Below are positions 1 to 7,301 of a stretch of 15,456 nt of DNA, piece by piece. This DNA comes from CAYMRL01 sp964398985 (lineage in GTDB: Bacteria > Deinococcota > Deinococci > Deinococcales > Trueperaceae), in contig CAYNOS010000049.1 in assembly GCA_964398985.1 (NCBI GenBank), forward strand, positions 1-15,456. The letters are read 5' to 3'. How positions within the stretch are numbered: the stretch's first letter is position 1; each line of letters starts with the position of its first letter. The position numbers and the translations under genes were made by a program. The notes under the pieces are model-generated. The model searched no databases and was not told the DNA's origin. It saw only the letters and a program-made list of their open reading frames with translations.

Positions 1-1197
1 GTCAACGCCTCGCAGGCCGACAAGGACTTCGTCACGGCCGTCAACTGGCGCCGCGGCGAGCAGTGCATCGCCGAAGGCAACTACTCGACGATGCCCGCCA
101 ACTACGCGCACAACATCATGGACCACAACAGCGGCATCGCCACCACCCAGTGGCGCACCGAGACCACCGTCCTGACCCCGGCCGACTGTGAAGGGCTCGT
201 CTACTTCCTGCCCACGCCCAAGTCGCCACACGGCGTCGACGTCGACCCGACGGGCGAGTACATCGTGCCGGGCGGCAAGCTGTCGGCGACCATCGCCGTC
301 CACAGCTTCAGCAAGATGATGGCCGCCATCGAAGCGCAAGACTTCGACGGCTACTCGTACGACGTGCCGATCCTCAACTTCGACTCGATCGTCGCCGGCC
401 AGGTCGAACGCGCATGCCTGGGACCGCTACACAACGAGTTCGACACCAAGGGCAACGTCTACACCTCGTGCTTCATCACCTCCGAGATCATCAAGTGGCA
501 GCTCTCCAACTTCGAGGTAGTCGACCGCATCCCGGCCTACTACTCGATCGGTCACCTGATGATCCCCGGCGGCGACACCGTCAACCCCTCCGACTCCTAC
601 GTGATCGCCCTCAACAAGATCACCAAGGACCGCTACCTGCCCACCGGCCCCGAACTCGCCCACTCGGCGCAGCTCATCGACATCAGCGGCAACACCATGC
701 AGATGCTGCTCGACTTCCCGACGATCGGCGAGCCACACTACGCGCAGGGCATCGCTGCCGAGATGGTGGCGCCCAACAGCCTGCAGATCTACAGCCTGGC
801 TGACAACAGCCACCCCCACGCCACCAAGAGCGAAGCCGACACGCGCGTCGTCCGCGACGGCAACGACGTCCACATCTACATGACCTCGATCCGCTCGCAC
901 TTCGCGCCTGACGTCGTCGAAGGCATCAAACTCGGCGACACCGTCTACTGGCACGTCACCAACCTCGAGCAGGACTGGGACGTCCCCCACGGCTTCGCCG
1001 TCCAGGGCATGCAGGACGCCAACATCCTGATCATGCCGGGACGCACGCTGACCGTGAAGTGGGAACCGAAGTCCGTAGGCGTGTTCCCCTTCTACTGCAC
1101 CGACTTCTGCTCGGCTCTCCACCAGGAGATGCAGGGTTACGTCCGGGTCTCCCCGGCCGACTCCGACATCGCCCTGAGCTGGAGCGTTGGCAACTAA
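1..1197 (+). CDS. nosZ: Nitrous-oxide reductase NosZ, clade II type (5' end cut by window)
   Basis: Terminal reductase of denitrification (N2O to N2), a periplasmic copper enzyme with a beta-propeller carrying CuZ and a C-terminal cupredoxin domain carrying CuA. The reading frame is open from base 1, so 398 residues are visible; the N-terminus, including the export signal, lies outside. In visible numbering, His77 (SPHG), His144 (GPLHNEFD), His185 (IGH) and His246 (EPH) match the spacing expected of the last four CuZ histidine ligands. His330 (VPHGF), Cys366, Cys370, His374 and Met377 (CTDFCSALHQEM) are the CuA ligands. The CTDFC form, with Asp where clade I enzymes have Trp, together with the nosZ-membrane-nosL-D-F-Y order, points to clade II. 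The identification is secure. Sec or Tat export, which usually separates the clades, cannot be judged here. Confidence 0.97.
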   Translation, partial: VNASQADKDFVTAVNWRRGEQCIAEGNYSTMPANYAHNIMDHNSGIATTQWRTETTVLTPADCEGLVYFLPTPKSPHGVDVDPTGEYIVPGGKLSATIAVHSFSKMMAAIEAQDFDGYSYDVPILNFDSIVAGQVERACLGPLHNEFDTKGNVYTSCFITSEIIKWQLSNFEVVDRIPAYYSIGHLMIPGGDTVNPSDSYVIALNKITKDRYLPTGPELAHSAQLIDISGNTMQMLLDFPTIGEPHYAQGIAAEMVAPNSLQIYSLADNSHPHATKSEADTRVVRDGNDVHIYMTSIRSHFAPDVVEGIKLGDTVYWHVTNLEQDWDVPHGFAVQGMQDANILIMPGRTLTVKWEPKSVGVFPFYCTDFCSALHQEMQGYVRVSPADSDIALSWSVGN

Positions 1198-1210
1198 CGA
1201 CAGAGCCACC

Positions 1211-1239
1211 GCCGGCCCGGGGCACCGCTCCGGGCCGGC
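1211..1239 (+). promoter_or_regulatory. Strong intercistronic stem-loop between nosZ and the nosL fusion
   Basis: A perfect 10-bp inverted repeat, GCCGGCCCGG (1211-1220) and CCGGGCCGGC (1230-1239), flanks a 9-nt loop 14 bases after the nosZ stop. No U-tract follows, so it is not a classical intrinsic terminator. The next gene's Shine-Dalgarno sequence (AAGGAGG, 1248-1254) lies 8 bases further on. It more likely protects the 3' end of nosZ mRNA or partly attenuates transcription, so that the structural enzyme is made in excess over its maturation factors. The hairpin is seen; the role is inferred. Confidence 0.7.
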
Positions 1240-1264
1240 CCTGGCCCAAGGAGGCAGGTCAGCA

Positions 1265-2383
1265 ATGCAAAGGGAGACCAAACGTCTCGGCTGGCTCACC
1301 CGCGGGCTCATCGCCATCGCCGCCCTGCTGCCACTGGGAACGTTCCTGTGGCCGCTCTGGCACTACCACTTCGAGGCTCCGCAGTACCCGGAAGGTCTCG
1401 CGATGCAGATCTGGTCGAGCAAGCTCACCGGACGCGTCGACCTGATCAACGGCCTCAACCACTACGTCGGCTTCATGACCCTCGACGCCGCGGACTTCTG
1501 GGAGCTCAGGGTGCTGCCCATCCTGGTCGTCGCGGTGGTCGCTGGCGGGCTGTTCGTCGCGATCCGCGGCCGCAAGCGCCCGTTCGACATCTGGCTGGCC
1601 GGCTTCGGTCTGTTCGCGGTCCTCGGCATGGCCGACTTCTACCGCTGGCTCTACAAGTTCGGGCACACCGTCGACCCGCGCGCTGCGATCACGATGGAGG
1701 GCTACACGCCCCCGATGCTCGGCACCAGCGTGTTCATGAACTTCTACATCACCGCGTGGCCCGGCTGGGGCGCCTTCGCGCTCGCCGGCGGCTTCATCCT
1801 CGGCCTGGCGGTGTGGGCATTCACCTTCTTCCGCAACCGGCAGCGGCGCGCAGCTAGTCTGCGCACCGCCGCTGCCGCAGCGCTGGTGATCTCACTGCTG
1901 GTTGCCGGCTGCTCGGCTCCCAAGCCGGTGCCGATGGTGATCGGCCAGGACGTGTGCGCCTTCTGCGCGATGCTGATCAGCGACTCGCGCTACCCCGCCC
2001 AACTCGTCACCAGCACTGGCAAGGCTTACAAGTTCGACTCGATCGAGTGCATGCTGGGCTTCGTGCACGAGGGCGAGGTAGCTCAAGACCAGATCCACTC
2101 GCTGTGGGTGACCGACTTCAACGACCCCAGCAAGCTGCTGAAGGTCGAGGAGGCACGCTACCTGCGAAGCGGGCAGCTGCGCAGCCCGATGGGCCTCAAC
2201 GTCACCGCGTTCCGGACGCTCAAGGAGCTCGAGGACGTGCGCGCCCAGGTCGGCGGCATCGAGGTGCGCTACGCCGACCTCACCGACATGGTCGTCGAGT
2301 CCGGCATGATCGAGCGCCTCGCCGGCCACGGCCACGGCATGAACGACACCAATAGCCAAGCGACGGAGCAGAGCGGTCCGTGA
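1265..2383 (+). CDS. nosL: Integral-membrane domain fused to copper chaperone NosL
   Basis: 372 residues. I start at ATG 1265 because AAGGAGG (1248-1254) sits 10 bases upstream; the frame stays open to 1187, inside nosZ, but has no such site there. Residues 1-205 form a membrane domain of about four hydrophobic segments (near 14-33, 80-98, 103-128 and 163-190) with a periplasmic-looking, aromatic-rich first loop. A fifth hydrophobic stretch ends in the lipobox LVAGC (Cys216). Residues 217-372 are a NosL domain: Cys231-x-x-Cys234-x-Met236, then FDSIECM, typical of the Cu(I)-binding family. NosL hands copper to NosDFY and NosZ. A nos-associated membrane protein normally precedes a separate nosL, so this looks like a gene fusion that kept the lipoprotein signal internally. 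An internal GTG at 1811 could start NosL alone but has no visible ribosome site. The stop overlaps nosD by 4 bp. Confidence 0.9.
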   Translation: MQRETKRLGWLTRGLIAIAALLPLGTFLWPLWHYHFEAPQYPEGLAMQIWSSKLTGRVDLINGLNHYVGFMTLDAADFWELRVLPILVVAVVAGGLFVAIRGRKRPFDIWLAGFGLFAVLGMADFYRWLYKFGHTVDPRAAITMEGYTPPMLGTSVFMNFYITAWPGWGAFALAGGFILGLAVWAFTFFRNRQRRAASLRTAAAAALVISLLVAGCSAPKPVPMVIGQDVCAFCAMLISDSRYPAQLVTSTGKAYKFDSIECMLGFVHEGEVAQDQIHSLWVTDFNDPSKLLKVEEARYLRSGQLRSPMGLNVTAFRTLKELEDVRAQVGGIEVRYADLTDMVVESGMIERLAGHGHGMNDTNSQATEQSGP

Positions 2384-3681
2384 CCCGCCCCACCCCGGGT
2401 CGCCGCCTCCTCTTTGGGCGCCACCTCGCGTCCGTCCTGGCGCTGGTCGCGGTGGCTGCCTGGCTCGCCACCGCCAGCGCGGCCGAGCTCGAGGTCTGCC
2501 AGAGCGGCGGCTGCGCGCACGCCACCGTCACCGCAGCGCTGTCCGCCGCCCAGCCGGGCGACACCGTGGTGGTGCATGCCGGCACCTACGTCGAGGGACC
2601 GCTGCTCATCGACAAGTCGATCAGCCTGGTGGGCCGCGGCTGGCCGGTACTCGACGGCGAACTGCAGCACGACATCGTGACCATCGAAGCCAACTGGGTG
2701 GTCGTGGAAGGCTTCGTGTTCCGCGACTCCGGCCGCAGCCACGTGCGCGACCTGGCAGCCATCAAGGTCGGCGAGATCGGTGGCTGCCGCATCGAGAACA
2801 ACCGCATCGAGAACGCCTTCTTCGGCATCTATCTTGCGAAGTCCACCGCCTGCGAGGTACGCGGCAACACGCTCGTGGGCGAAGCCGTCAACGAAGCCTT
2901 CTCGGGCAACGCTATACACATCTGGAATGGCTACGACATCGTCATCGAGGACAACGTCGTCACCGGCCACCGCGACGGTCTCTACCTCGAGTTCGCTCGT
3001 GGCGCGGTGGTGAAGCGCAACCTCTCCGAAGGCAACATCCGCTACGGGCTCCACTTCATGTTCTCCAACGACAACGAGTTCTCCGACAACGTCTTCAGGG
3101 ACAACTCGGCGGGCGTAGCCGTCATGTACTCCCGCAACATCACGATGATCGGCAACGAGTTCGTCGACAATTGGGGGGCGGCCGCCTACGGACTGCTGCT
3201 CAAGGACATCAACGACTCGCTGGTGACCGGCAACCTGATCGCCAACAACACCGCCGGCGTCTACCTCGACGGCTCGAGCCGCACCGAGGTGTCGCACAAC
3301 GAGTTCATCCGCAACGGCTACGCGCTCAGGGTCCTCGCCAACTCGATGGGTTCGCTGGTGCGCTACAACAACTTCATCGGCAACACCTTCGACGTCGTGA
3401 CGAACTCGAACCGCTCCTACAACTCGTTCACGCAGAACTACTGGGACGCCTACGAGGGCTACGACCTCGACCGCGACGGCGTCGGCGACGTACCCTATCG
3501 GCCGGTGCGGCTGTTCGCTTTGACCGTCGAGTGGTACCCGCAGGCGCTGGTGCTGCTCCGCAGCCCGCTGTCGCAGGTGATGGACTACGCCGAGCGCCTG
3601 CTGCCGGTGATCACGCCGAAGGCCATCGAGGACGATCGGCCGCTGATGGGGAGGATCCGATGGTCGTCGTCGATGCGCTGA
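2380..3681 (+). CDS. nosD: NosD, periplasmic beta-helix copper-site maturation protein
   Basis: 433 residues, GTG start overlapping the previous stop (GTGA at 2380-2383), implying translational coupling. The N-terminus is a Sec-type signal peptide: Arg-rich to about residue 15, hydrophobic to about 30, with a likely cut after ATASA. The rest is a right-handed parallel beta-helix of the carbohydrate-binding/sugar-hydrolase (CASH) type, with recurring short units such as ENNRIEN, NEFSDN, YSRNITMIGNEF and GNLIANNTAGVYLDGSS rich in Asn and Gly. NosD docks on the NosFY ABC transporter and receives copper from NosL for assembly of the NosZ CuZ site. Length and layout are normal for the family. Its 3' end overlaps nosF by 22 bp. 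Confidence 0.95.
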   Translation: MTRPTPGRRLLFGRHLASVLALVAVAAWLATASAAELEVCQSGGCAHATVTAALSAAQPGDTVVVHAGTYVEGPLLIDKSISLVGRGWPVLDGELQHDIVTIEANWVVVEGFVFRDSGRSHVRDLAAIKVGEIGGCRIENNRIENAFFGIYLAKSTACEVRGNTLVGEAVNEAFSGNAIHIWNGYDIVIEDNVVTGHRDGLYLEFARGAVVKRNLSEGNIRYGLHFMFSNDNEFSDNVFRDNSAGVAVMYSRNITMIGNEFVDNWGAAAYGLLLKDINDSLVTGNLIANNTAGVYLDGSSRTEVSHNEFIRNGYALRVLANSMGSLVRYNNFIGNTFDVVTNSNRSYNSFTQNYWDAYEGYDLDRDGVGDVPYRPVRLFALTVEWYPQALVLLRSPLSQVMDYAERLLPVITPKAIEDDRPLMGRIRWSSSMR

Positions 3682-4406
3682 GCAAACGCTTCGGTCGTCT
3701 CGAGGTGCTCAAGGGCGTCTCCGCCACGTTCGAACCAGGCAAGGTGACGGCCGTGGTGGGGCCCAACGCCTCCGGCAAGACCACGCTGATGAAGACCATC
3801 CTCGGGCTGGTGCTGCCCGACGCCGGCCACGTCACGATCAACGGCGAGAACGTCAAGAACAACCCCGCCTCCCGGCGACGCATCGGCTACATGCCTCAGG
3901 AGCCGAGCTTCCCCGACAACCTCAAGATCTCCGAGGTCTTCGCCTTGGTTCAGGACCTGCGCGGCGAGCGGCCCGGCGGCCTCGACGACCTCATCGACTA
4001 CTTCGAGCTCAGGCCTCACCTCGGCAAGCCAGTGCGCGCGCTGTCGGGCGGTACCCGCCAGAAGGCCAGCGCCGTGCTGACGTTCCTCTTCAGCCCTCGA
4101 GTGCTGCTCCTCGACGAGCCGAGCGCCGGTCTCGACCCGGTGGCCAGCAGCCGGCTCAAGGACCGCATCCTCAAGGAGAGCGAGGAGGGCGCGACGGTGC
4201 TGTTGACCTCGCACGTGATGAGCGAGCTCGAGGAACTCGCCGACGAGGTTCTGTTCCTGCTCGAGGGCACGGTCCGCTTCCGCGGCACGCTGGCGACGAT
4301 CCGCGCGATGACGAGCGAGAACCGCCTCGAGCGCGCGATCGCCAAGCTGATGAGCGGCGAGACGCCGATGACCGACTTCCAGCTGGTACAGGGAGGCAGG
4401 GCGTGA
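3660..4406 (+). CDS. nosF: NosF, ATPase subunit of the NosDFY transporter
   Basis: 248 residues. The frame runs open far upstream, but ATG 3660, preceded by GGGAGG at about 3649-3654, gives a normal ABC ATPase start (MVVVDALSKRFG); the earlier part is an antisense-like shadow of nosD. Complete motifs are present: Walker A GPNASGKTT (34-42), Q-loop Gln80, signature LSGGTRQK (128-135), Walker B LLLDEP (149-154) and switch His185. NosF hydrolyses ATP in the cytoplasm to drive NosY, the membrane partner, for CuZ maturation by NosD. It overlaps nosD by 22 bp and nosY by 4 bp, so the three are probably translated as a coupled set. Confidence 0.96.
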   Translation: MVVVDALSKRFGRLEVLKGVSATFEPGKVTAVVGPNASGKTTLMKTILGLVLPDAGHVTINGENVKNNPASRRRIGYMPQEPSFPDNLKISEVFALVQDLRGERPGGLDDLIDYFELRPHLGKPVRALSGGTRQKASAVLTFLFSPRVLLLDEPSAGLDPVASSRLKDRILKESEEGATVLLTSHVMSELEELADEVLFLLEGTVRFRGTLATIRAMTSENRLERAIAKLMSGETPMTDFQLVQGGRA

Positions 4407-5194
4407 GCACCTCCCTCAAGGTCATGAAGTACGCGTTCTTCGACCTGCTGCGCAGCCGCTGGCTCATCGCCTACACGTTGTTCTTCGCGATCGCCACCGC
4501 CGGCCTGCTGTACTTCGGCGACGAACCGGTGCAGGCCGCGCTCAGCTCCCTGAACCTGGTGCTCCTGATCATCCCGCTGGTCGCGTTGATGCTGGGGATG
4601 AACTACTACTACTACACGCGCGACTTCGTGCAGCTCATCCTCACGCAACCGGTCTCGCGGCCGAGCGTGTTCGTGGGCCAGTTCGCGGGCGTGGCGCTGC
4701 CGCTGGCGGGCGCCTTCGTGTTCGGGACCGGCGCCCCGTACCTCGTCTACAGCTTCACCGGCAACGTCGACGTGCCGATGGTCGTCAGCCTGCTGGCCTC
4801 CGGAGCGCTGATCAGCCTGGTGTTCACCGGCTTGGCCTTCTGGTTCGGCATCGCCAACGAGGAGCGGGCTCGCGCTCTGGGGCTGGCGCTGGGCCTGTGG
4901 CTCGCGCTGAGCGTCGTTTACGACGGGTTGGTGCTGTTCTTCATCGCGATCGCCCAGGCCTATCCGATCGACCGCGCGGTGATCGTCGCGAGCCTGTTCA
5001 ACCCGATCGACCTCTCGCGCATCCTGGTGTTGCTGCAGCTCGACACCGCCGCGCTGCTCGGCTACACCGGCGCGCTCTTCCGCAACTTCCTCGGCTCCAC
5101 CGGCGGTCTGTTGCTGGCGCTGGGGGCGCTGCTGCTGTGGGTGGTGGCGCCGGCGTTGCTGGGGCTGAGAGCGTTCAGGACCAAGAACTTCTAG
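4403..5194 (+). CDS. nosY: NosY, permease subunit of the NosDFY transporter
   Basis: 263 residues, GTG start in a GTGA overlap with the nosF stop; GGGAGG lies at 4391-4396. The protein is an ABC-2-type permease with about six hydrophobic helices, including LLIIPLVALMLGMNYYYY, GVALPLAGAFVFGTG, LLASGALISLVFTGLAFWFGI, ALGLALGLWLALSVVYDG and a last helix near the C-terminus ending GLRAFRTKNF. The tyrosine run after the second helix (NYYYYTRDFVQ) and the internal FNPIDLSRILVLL segment are typical of NosY. It forms the membrane channel that couples NosF ATP hydrolysis to NosD. Length is standard. The next gene starts 8 bp after its stop. Confidence 0.93.
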   Translation: MSTSLKVMKYAFFDLLRSRWLIAYTLFFAIATAGLLYFGDEPVQAALSSLNLVLLIIPLVALMLGMNYYYYTRDFVQLILTQPVSRPSVFVGQFAGVALPLAGAFVFGTGAPYLVYSFTGNVDVPMVVSLLASGALISLVFTGLAFWFGIANEERARALGLALGLWLALSVVYDGLVLFFIAIAQAYPIDRAVIVASLFNPIDLSRILVLLQLDTAALLGYTGALFRNFLGSTGGLLLALGALLLWVVAPALLGLRAFRTKNF

Positions 5195-5202
5195 CGCCGC
5201 AG

Positions 5203-6363
5203 ATGCACGAACGCCTGCGCCCCGATCTGTTCCTCCTCGACCCCGAGGTCGTTCACCTGAACCACGGTTCGTTCGGGGCGGTGCCGCTGCCGGTACTCGC
5301 AGCGCAGCGGCAGGCCGCCGAGAGCATCGAGCGCAGCCCCGAGCGCTTCTACCGCTCCGACCTGGCGCCGGCCATCGACGCCGTGCGCGCTCGGGTCGCC
5401 GAGTTCCTGGGCACCGAACCGGACGGTCTCGCGTTCGTGGAGAACGTCACCGAGGGCGTGGAGGTGGTGCTCGCCTCACTCGGCCTCGAGCCTGGCTCGG
5501 AGATCGTCTACACCGACCACGCCTACGGCTGGGTCACGGCGGCCGTCGCCCGGGCGTGCCAGAGGACCGGCGCCGTGGCACGGCGCGTGCCGCTGCCACT
5601 GGCGCCGCCGGCAGTGTCGCGGGGTCTGGAGCCGCCGTCGGCCGAGGCGCTGCTGGCGGTCCTACGGCCCGTCACCAACCCCAGCACGAAGCTGGTGATC
5701 CTCGACCAGATCACCTCGGCCTCCGCGCTGCGGCTGCCGGTCGAGGAGGTCTGCGCGGCGCTGGGCGACGCCGTGCCGATCCTGATCGACGCCGCTCACG
5801 CTCCCGGTCTCGTGGCACAGCCGGTGCCGCGGGGCGCCGCCTTCTGGCTCGGCAACCTGCACAAGTGGGCGTTCGCGGCGCGCACCGCCGCCGCGCTGGT
5901 GGTCGCGCCCGGCTTCCGGGACCGCGTGCAGCCACTGGTGGTCAGCGCCGGTGCGGCCAGCGGCTACCCGCTGTCGTTCACCTACCTGGGCACGCGCGAC
6001 CCGTCGGCGTACCTGGCGCTGCCGGCGTCGCTGGTTTTCCCCACCGAGCACCTGGGCGTGAGCTTCGACGAGCTGTTGCGCCGCAACGTCAGGCTGCTCG
6101 ACGCTGGCCTCGAGCGTCTCGCTGTCCGAGTGGGCCGTGAGGCGCCCGCCTCGAACGGTCTGCCGCTGCGCACCTTCGCGCTGGGCAGACCCGGCGACGA
6201 CGTCGCCGCTGCCGCGCTGAGCGCTGCGCTGCGAGACGCCGGCGTCGAGGTCGCCATCACCTCGGTCGGAGGCGCCCTGTACGCGCGCGTGTCGGTGCAG
6301 GCCTACGTGGCGCTGGAGGACTTCGACAGGCTCGCTGAGGCTCTGGAGGCCCTCACCGGCTAG
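5203..6363 (+). CDS. PLP-dependent class V aminotransferase-fold enzyme (isopenicillin-N epimerase/C-S lyase-like)
   Basis: 386 residues from ATG 5203; the frame stays open upstream inside nosY, but that part is a shadow. The opening LNHGSFGAVP (19-28), ERFYRSDL, cofactor Asp196 in DAAHAPG, and Lys221 in LGNLHKW (expected Schiff-base lysine) fit the isopenicillin-N-epimerase-like branch of fold-type I class V enzymes. Cys119 and Cys184 are the only cysteines seen. None lies in the C-terminal third where IscS/SufS desulfurases carry the persulfide Cys, so a classical desulfurase is unlikely. Related Cys-independent C-S lyases exist in this fold, so liberation of sulfur from a thiol amino acid remains possible. 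It follows nosY by 8 bp and is probably in the nos transcript. No clear Shine-Dalgarno is visible. The substrate is unknown. Confidence 0.85.
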   Translation: MHERLRPDLFLLDPEVVHLNHGSFGAVPLPVLAAQRQAAESIERSPERFYRSDLAPAIDAVRARVAEFLGTEPDGLAFVENVTEGVEVVLASLGLEPGSEIVYTDHAYGWVTAAVARACQRTGAVARRVPLPLAPPAVSRGLEPPSAEALLAVLRPVTNPSTKLVILDQITSASALRLPVEEVCAALGDAVPILIDAAHAPGLVAQPVPRGAAFWLGNLHKWAFAARTAAALVVAPGFRDRVQPLVVSAGAASGYPLSFTYLGTRDPSAYLALPASLVFPTEHLGVSFDELLRRNVRLLDAGLERLAVRVGREAPASNGLPLRTFALGRPGDDVAAAALSAALRDAGVEVAITSVGGALYARVSVQAYVALEDFDRLAEALEALTG

Positions 6364-6410
6364 CGTCGCGGGCGGGTCAAAAGGTCCTTCCGCGCCAGCC
6401 TCCTCGGTGC

Positions 6411-6422
6411 CAGACTCGCCGC
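6411..6422 (+). promoter_or_regulatory. Candidate leaderless promoter for the short-chain dehydrogenase
   Basis: A -10-like hexamer CAGACT (6411-6416) is followed by exactly 6 bases (CGCCGC) before the ATG at 6423. No Shine-Dalgarno is present. The spacing would put the transcription start at or next to the start codon. The same layout recurs before other genes here. The first position differs from the TAnnnT consensus and no clear -35 is seen, so taken alone this is weak. Confidence 0.4.
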
Positions 6423-7241
6423 ATGAGAGCTCAAGGCAAGGTCATCGTGGTTACCGGCGCGGGCAGCGGCATGGGGCGGCAACTGACCCTGCAGCTACTG
6501 AGCAAGGGCGCGAAGGTGGCGGCCGTGGACCTCAACGAGGGATCGCTGCGGGAGACCGTCTCGCTGGCGGCGGACGGCGCCGAGCTAGCGACGTTCGCAC
6601 TCAGCGTCACGGACAAGGAAGCCGTCGAGGCGCTGCCCGGCAGGGTCAGCGAGCGCTTCGGGGCGGTCGACGGCGTCATCAACAACGCCGGCATCATCCA
6701 GCCGATGGTCAACGTGGCCGATCTCGATTTCGCCACCATCGAGCGCGTGATGGACGTCAACTTCCGCGGCGTCCTGTACCTCACCAAGGCGCTGCTTCCG
6801 CACCTGCTGGCGCGTCCGGAGGCGCACATCGTCAACATCTCGAGCATGGGCGGCTTCCTGCCGGTGCCCGGCCAGACCGTTTACGGCGCCTCGAAAGCCG
6901 CGGTCAAGCTGCTCACCGAGGGGCTCTGGTCGGAGCTCGCCACCACCAAGGTCAGAGTGACCGTGGTCTTCCCGGGCGCCATCATGACGAACATCGCAGT
7001 CAACTCCGGCCTCGCCGGCTATCAGAAGGGTCTTACGGGGGCGGCCGACAGCGGCAAGGCCAAGCTGCCGCCGATGACGCCGGCCGACGAAGCCGCTCGC
7101 GTGATCATCGAGGCGATGGAGGCAAACAAGTTCCGGGCCCTGATCGGCAGGGACGCCAAGATGATGGACATGCTGTACCGGCTCAGTCCCGAGCGGGCGG
7201 CGCGCCTGATCTACCAGCGCATGCGCTCCATCCTGGGCTGA
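6423..7241 (+). CDS. Short-chain dehydrogenase/reductase (SDR), classical type
   Basis: 272 residues, cytoplasmic NAD(P)-dependent oxidoreductase with a Rossmann fold. The cofactor glycine motif is TGAGSGMG (11-18). Asp36 at the end of the second strand (AAVDLN) favours NAD over NADP. NNAG is at 87-90, and the catalytic set is Asn113 (DVNFRG), Ser141 (NISSMGG), Tyr154 and Lys158 (YGASK). The C-terminal 70 residues (MTNIAVNSGL onward, ending in a basic, Arg-rich tail) set substrate choice and give no clear specificity; the layout resembles SDRs annotated as acyl or steroid dehydrogenases. Separated from the aminotransferase by 59 bp and probably transcribed from its own start-proximal promoter. 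It converges on the downstream thioredoxin gene. Confidence 0.9.
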   Translation: MRAQGKVIVVTGAGSGMGRQLTLQLLSKGAKVAAVDLNEGSLRETVSLAADGAELATFALSVTDKEAVEALPGRVSERFGAVDGVINNAGIIQPMVNVADLDFATIERVMDVNFRGVLYLTKALLPHLLARPEAHIVNISSMGGFLPVPGQTVYGASKAAVKLLTEGLWSELATTKVRVTVVFPGAIMTNIAVNSGLAGYQKGLTGAADSGKAKLPPMTPADEAARVIIEAMEANKFRALIGRDAKMMDMLYRLSPERAARLIYQRMRSILG

Positions 7242-7243
7242 CG

Positions 7244-7260
7244 GCGCGGCGGAACCGCGC
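7244..7260. terminator. Possible bidirectional hairpin between convergent genes
   Basis: GCGCGG (7244-7249) and CCGCGC (7255-7260) can form a 6-bp stem with a CGGAA loop just after the dehydrogenase stop and before the end of the convergent thioredoxin gene. No T-tract is present on either strand, so termination is only suggested by location. The sequence here is so GC-rich that chance hairpins are common. Confidence 0.3.
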
Positions 7261-7301
7261 GGCATGCGCGGACGGCGCGCGCGCGGGCGGTACGGACGCC
7301 G

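Noticed and set aside
427..1317. Long open frame on the minus strand opposite nosZ, 296 codons
   Set aside because: It mirrors nosZ codon periodicity (Val/Asp/Gly-rich shadow), has no family pattern, and nosZ on the other strand is unmistakable.
1811..2383. Separate nosL gene starting at internal GTG 1811
   Set aside because: No ribosome site upstream and the frame is continuous with the membrane domain; kept as an alternative inside the fusion entry.
2269..3297. 342-codon minus-strand frame opposite nosD
   Set aside because: Composition is the complement of the GC-rich nosD codons; no domain, no ribosome site.
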